This document shows positions 5,794 to 8,310 of a stretch of DNA of 8,310 nucleotides, in pieces. Each line of letters begins with the position of its first letter. Position 1 is the first letter of the stretch. The DNA is from Anaerolineales bacterium (GTDB lineage Bacteria > Chloroflexota > Anaerolineae > Anaerolineales > UBA6663). Location: NCBI GenBank assembly GCA_016789165.1, contig JAEURL010000045.1, positions 1-8,310 on the forward strand, in the 5' to 3' direction. Both the position numbers and the translations under genes were made by a program. The notes under the pieces are model-generated. The model saw nothing but the letters and a program-made list of their open reading frames with translations, was not told the DNA's origin and made no database searches.

Positions 5794-7527
5794 ATGTTCC
5801 GCAAAATCATCTGCTCGCTGATCCTGGCTCTCACCGCCCTCATCGCGGCCGTCCCGCCGGTCCACGCCGACGGGCCGCTCACCCTTGGCCGCGGCAGCCT
5901 GACCGCAATCGCCCTGTCGCCGGATGGCGCCCGGCTGGCGGTGGGGACGTCGATCGCGGTCTATCTGTTCGACGCCCAGTCCTTCGCCGTCCAGCAGTCC
6001 TGGGCGAGCAGCCTGCCGGCCCAACAAATCATCTGGTCCCCGAACGGCAGCCAGCTTCTGGTCATCGGCGCCCGGCAGGCCCAGGCCTTTGCCGCCGACG
6101 GCACCCTGCAGTGGTCCGGGCCGGCCTGCGGCGCGTGTGAGTGGGCCTTCAGCCGGGATGGCGCCACGGTGGCCGAGATCGCGGACTTCACCCGCCTGCG
6201 GCTGTTCGAGGCCGGGACCGGCCGGCTGGTTCAGGCCCTGGAGCTGGGCGACTTCTTCTCCGCCATTGCCTGGCACCTGGAGCACCTGACCCTGCCCGAC
6301 CGCCAGAGCGCGAACGGGCGGCGGCTGGCCCTGGGTCAGCCCGGCTACTATTCCGGCGCGGATGCCCTGGTCTACGATGTGGCCGGCCGGTTCGCGTTCA
6401 ATCACACCCATGCTTACGGCGCCGCGCTCAGCCCGGATGGCGGCTGGCTGGCCGCCGGAGCTTACGATGGCACGCTGCGGCTCTACCGGGTCGGCGACAA
6501 GGAGCCGGAGTTGACGTGGCCGGGCCTGCCCGACGGGTACACCCGCGCGCAGTTGACCTGGGCGCCGGACAGCCAGACCCTGTACGGGGCCGCCCACAAC
6601 CGGGTCGTGGCCTGGGAGGCCCGGACCGGGGCCGTGTTGCGGGTGCTGGACGGTTTCACGGCCGGCGTGGGCCAGATCGCCTGGTCAGCGGATGGCCGGC
6701 GCGTCATCGCCACGCAGGGCCACCACCTGGGCAGCTGGGATCTGGCCAGCCGGCAGCCGGATGAATTGGGACTCCTGAACGAGTATGCAAACTCGGGCTG
6801 GTCGGTGACCGAGATGGCGGTCAGCCCCAGCGGATCCTTGTTGGCCGTGGCCGACTGGGCGGGCGTGACCGTGCATGCCGCCGATACCCTGCAGGCCCTC
6901 CACCGCCTGGTCATCGGCCGCCGGATCATGGCGCTGGCTTTCAGCCCGGACGGGCGCTGGCTGGCCACGGCCGGCGACGGCCCATTCGTCAACGTGTGGG
7001 ACACCGCCACCGGCCGGCCGGTGATGGACCTGGCCAGCGGCTCGGGCACCTGGTTTGTGTCGGCGCTGGCCTTCCTGCCGGACGGTAAGGCGTTGCTCGG
7101 CCTGGAATCCACCGGCCGGCTGCGCCGCTGGGATCTGGCCGGCGGCGCGTCCACGGCCGTGCAGACCTATCAACCCCCGAACGTCTACTACTACGATCCC
7201 GCCATCCACCCCGGCGCGCAGCGGGTGGCGGCCGAGTACGGCTGGCAGGGCGTGGTGGTCTCCGATCTGGCGACTGGCGCCCGGCAATACCAGTTGGCCG
7301 TACGCAACGCGCGCTCGATCCAGATCAACGCGGCCGGCACCCGGCTGGCCGCCAGCGTGGGCGGCCAGGCCCAGATCTGGGACCTCGCCACCGGCGCTCT
7401 GTTGGCCAGCTACGGGCAGTGGCCCGATGCCTGGCGGGACCCGGCCGATCTGGCCTTCAGCCCCGACGGCACCCAGCTGGCCGTCAGCAGCACCGGCGGC
7501 TACGTTCAGGTCTGGCCGGTGCCCTGA
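5794..7527 (+). CDS. Secreted WD40-repeat protein, probable double beta-propeller
   Basis: The 577-residue protein begins with a textbook Sec signal peptide: MFRK, hydrophobic residues 5-20, then VHA-DG with likely cleavage after Ala25. There is no lipobox, so it should be released or loosely held outside the membrane. The rest is built of WD40-like units. The recurring strand-turn motif 'xxSPDGxxLAxx' occurs 13 times at about residues 41, 81, 119, 172, 212, 256, 297, 343, 382, 427, 471, 511 and 554. Several units end in W-D or Y-R pairs such as VNVWDTATG, RRWDLAGG and AQIWDLATG. The unit near 172 is degenerate and preceded by an insertion. Thirteen to fourteen units would make two propellers, plausibly seven plus six or seven, with the last strand VQVWPVP closing the ring. 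Such proteins act as binding scaffolds; no enzymatic domain or partner is visible. A strong hairpin terminator lies 60 bp downstream, so it is probably transcribed alone. Confidence 0.9.
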   Translation: MFRKIICSLILALTALIAAVPPVHADGPLTLGRGSLTAIALSPDGARLAVGTSIAVYLFDAQSFAVQQSWASSLPAQQIIWSPNGSQLLVIGARQAQAFAADGTLQWSGPACGACEWAFSRDGATVAEIADFTRLRLFEAGTGRLVQALELGDFFSAIAWHLEHLTLPDRQSANGRRLALGQPGYYSGADALVYDVAGRFAFNHTHAYGAALSPDGGWLAAGAYDGTLRLYRVGDKEPELTWPGLPDGYTRAQLTWAPDSQTLYGAAHNRVVAWEARTGAVLRVLDGFTAGVGQIAWSADGRRVIATQGHHLGSWDLASRQPDELGLLNEYANSGWSVTEMAVSPSGSLLAVADWAGVTVHAADTLQALHRLVIGRRIMALAFSPDGRWLATAGDGPFVNVWDTATGRPVMDLASGSGTWFVSALAFLPDGKALLGLESTGRLRRWDLAGGASTAVQTYQPPNVYYYDPAIHPGAQRVAAEYGWQGVVVSDLATGARQYQLAVRNARSIQINAAGTRLAASVGGQAQIWDLATGALLASYGQWPDAWRDPADLAFSPDGTQLAVSSTGGYVQVWPVP

Positions 7528-7587
7528 CCAGACGGCGGGCGAGCGGCGTGGGCCGGCCGGCCCCTCCGCCGAAAACACAGCAGTCCG

Positions 7588-7623
7588 ATCAGAAAGGCGC
7601 TGACCCCTCAGCGCTTTTCTGAT
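7588..7623 (+). terminator. Strong 16-bp hairpin terminator after the WD40 gene
   Basis: ATCAGAAAGGCGCTGA (7588-7603) pairs over all 16 positions with TCAGCGCTTTTCTGAT (7608-7623) around a CCCC loop, with a single G-U wobble. The GC-rich core GCGCTGA/TCAGCGC is flanked by an A-tract (GAAA) and a T-tract (TTTTCT), the usual form of an intrinsic terminator. It is nearly symmetric, so it could also stop minus-strand transcription. It separates the WD40 gene from the LacI promoter 100 bp further on. Confidence 0.75.
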
Positions 7624-7723
7624 GCCGGCCGGCTGCGGCCGCCGCCTTGTAGACGAGTGGACTGCCATCGATCACGGCGCCGGGCCTTCCTCTCAGTGAA
7701 GGGCACCAAGCCGGTTTTGCCTC

Positions 7724-7752
7724 TTGACTCCGGTCTCTCTCGGCCATACTAT
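7724..7752 (+). promoter_or_regulatory. Sigma70-type promoter of the LacI-family gene
   Basis: TTGACT (7724-7729) and TACTAT (7747-7752) are separated by exactly 17 bp, close to consensus at both hexamers. Transcription should start near 7758-7760, inside the first operator half-pair, giving a leader of about 38 nt. Confidence 0.75.
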
Positions 7753-7778
7753 GGGAACGTTCCCTGGGAACGTTACCA
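7752..7778 (+). promoter_or_regulatory. Twin LacI-type operator, 13-bp period
   Basis: GGGAACGTTCCC (7753-7764) is a perfect 12-bp palindrome with the central CpG typical of LacI-family operators. A second copy, GGGAACGTTACC (7766-7777), has one mismatch. The extended forms TGGGAACGTTCCCT and TGGGAACGTTACCA share the T at 7765. The pair sits over the predicted transcription start, so binding would block RNA polymerase. The adjacent LacI-family product is the obvious ligand, implying autoregulation; this is inferred from position. Confidence 0.8.
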
Positions 7779-7797
7779 CAACGCCCTTGCCGGCACC

Positions 7798-8310
7798 ATG
7801 CCAACCCGCCCAACCATCATCGACGTAGCCCGCCACGCCGGGGTTTCCAAATCCACGGTCTCCCGCGTGTTGCAGGGGGGCGAAGTCCCTGTCAGCGCCG
7901 AGGCCGAGACGCGGGTGTGGGAGGCGGTGCGGGCGCTGGGCTACGAGCGCAACCAGCTGGCGCGCAGCCTGCGCACCGACCGCACCAACATGATCATGCT
8001 GGTGACTCCGGACATCACCAATCCCTTCTGGCCGGAAGTCGCGCGCGGCGTGCAGGATACCGTGGAGAAGCAGGGCTATTCCGTGGTGCTGGCCAACAGC
8101 GACTGGGCCCCGGAGCGTGAACAGAAGTTTCTGCAAACGCTGCGCGCCAACCGCTTCGACGCCCTGATCATCAACCCCACCGCCGTCAGCAATCTCGAAG
8201 CCGCGGTCGCCGGCATCCCCACCGTCATCCTCGGCCTGTACAACCCCTTCCAGAAACTGGACATGGTGGGGTCTGACAGCTTGGCGGGGACGCTCCAGGC
8301 GCTCGAACAC
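7798..8310 (+). CDS. LacI-family transcriptional repressor (3' partial)
   Basis: From the ATG at 7798 the frame is open for 171 codons to the window edge. Residues 7-26 (IIDVARHAGVSKSTVSRVLQ) are the LacI helix-turn-helix, with Lys18-Ser19 at the two variable DNA-recognition positions. GYERNQLARSLRT (48-60) contains the hinge helix, whose Leu58 would insert at the operator's central CpG. The periplasmic-binding-protein-like effector domain starts at MIMLVTPDITNPFWPEVARGV (65-85) and continues through FDALIINP and GIPTVILGL to VGSDS; the C-terminal half lies outside the window. Such proteins usually sense a sugar or related small ligand and repress uptake and catabolic genes. Ligand and regulon cannot be read here. 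No clear Shine-Dalgarno precedes the start (ACGCCCTTGCCGGCACC), but the start is fixed by family alignment. The twin operator about 20 bp upstream points to autoregulation. Confidence 0.93.
   Translation, partial: MPTRPTIIDVARHAGVSKSTVSRVLQGGEVPVSAEAETRVWEAVRALGYERNQLARSLRTDRTNMIMLVTPDITNPFWPEVARGVQDTVEKQGYSVVLANSDWAPEREQKFLQTLRANRFDALIINPTAVSNLEAAVAGIPTVILGLYNPFQKLDMVGSDSLAGTLQALEH

Noticed and set aside
5632..6597. 321-codon minus-strand frame opposite the WD40 gene
   Set aside because: Antisense shadow: low-complexity Gly/Arg/Gln-rich translation, overlapping a well-supported repeat protein and its upstream region.
6685..7668. 327-codon minus-strand frame opposite the end of the WD40 gene
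   Set aside because: Its translation is repetitive and domainless, and it runs through the terminator hairpin at 7588-7623.
7693..8310. 205-codon minus-strand frame opposite the LacI gene
   Set aside because: The plus strand encodes an unmistakable LacI helix-turn-helix and effector domain with its own promoter and operators.

Overview
The window is GC-rich throughout, with compact bacterial-style genes. Its gene set is a MalT-like LuxR regulator, small integral membrane proteins of unknown function, a secreted WD40 protein, a LacI regulator, and a HExxH protein with an N-terminal 'AVGNxAVQRxL' tag. That mix is what one sees in Chloroflexota such as Anaerolineae relatives. This assignment is inferred from gene content and style; no taxonomic marker is present. 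I see no rRNA, tRNA, CRISPR, insertion sequence or integrase.

Layout. (1) Positions 1-2438, plus strand: the main part of a MalT/LuxR-type ATP-dependent regulator. Its extreme N-terminus, with the P-loop, lies before the window. (2) 2613-3284 and 3393-3902, plus strand: two small polytopic membrane proteins. The first is unassigned with about six membrane segments; the second is a clear DUF2938 member with four. (3) 3947-5572, minus strand, convergent with the DUF2938 gene: a 541-residue protein combining an N-terminal LQKAVGNGAVQRRL tag with a C-terminal gluzincin-like metallopeptidase signature (HELMH, then SEG). This is the most unusual gene here and resembles cargo or toxin proteins linked to extracellular contractile injection systems (eCIS). 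(4) 5573-5793: a divergent control region with a 13-bp palindrome, an 11-bp-period direct repeat and a small inverted repeat. (5) 5794-7527, plus strand: an exported WD40-type protein with 13 recognisable repeat units, probably two beta-propellers, closed by a strong hairpin terminator at 7588-7623. (6) 7724-8310, plus strand: a good sigma70-type promoter, a twin GGGAACGTT operator over the presumed transcription start, and the first 171 codons of a LacI-family repressor that runs off the window.

Working together. The LacI promoter/operator arrangement strongly suggests autoregulation, and a sugar-uptake or sugar-degradation operon probably lies beyond position 8310. The MalT-like protein may control the two membrane genes behind it, but this rests on adjacency only. 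The metallopeptidase and the secreted propeller share one divergent intergenic region, so co-regulation is possible. No eCIS structural gene is present, so the effector reading of the metallopeptidase rests on its own sequence.
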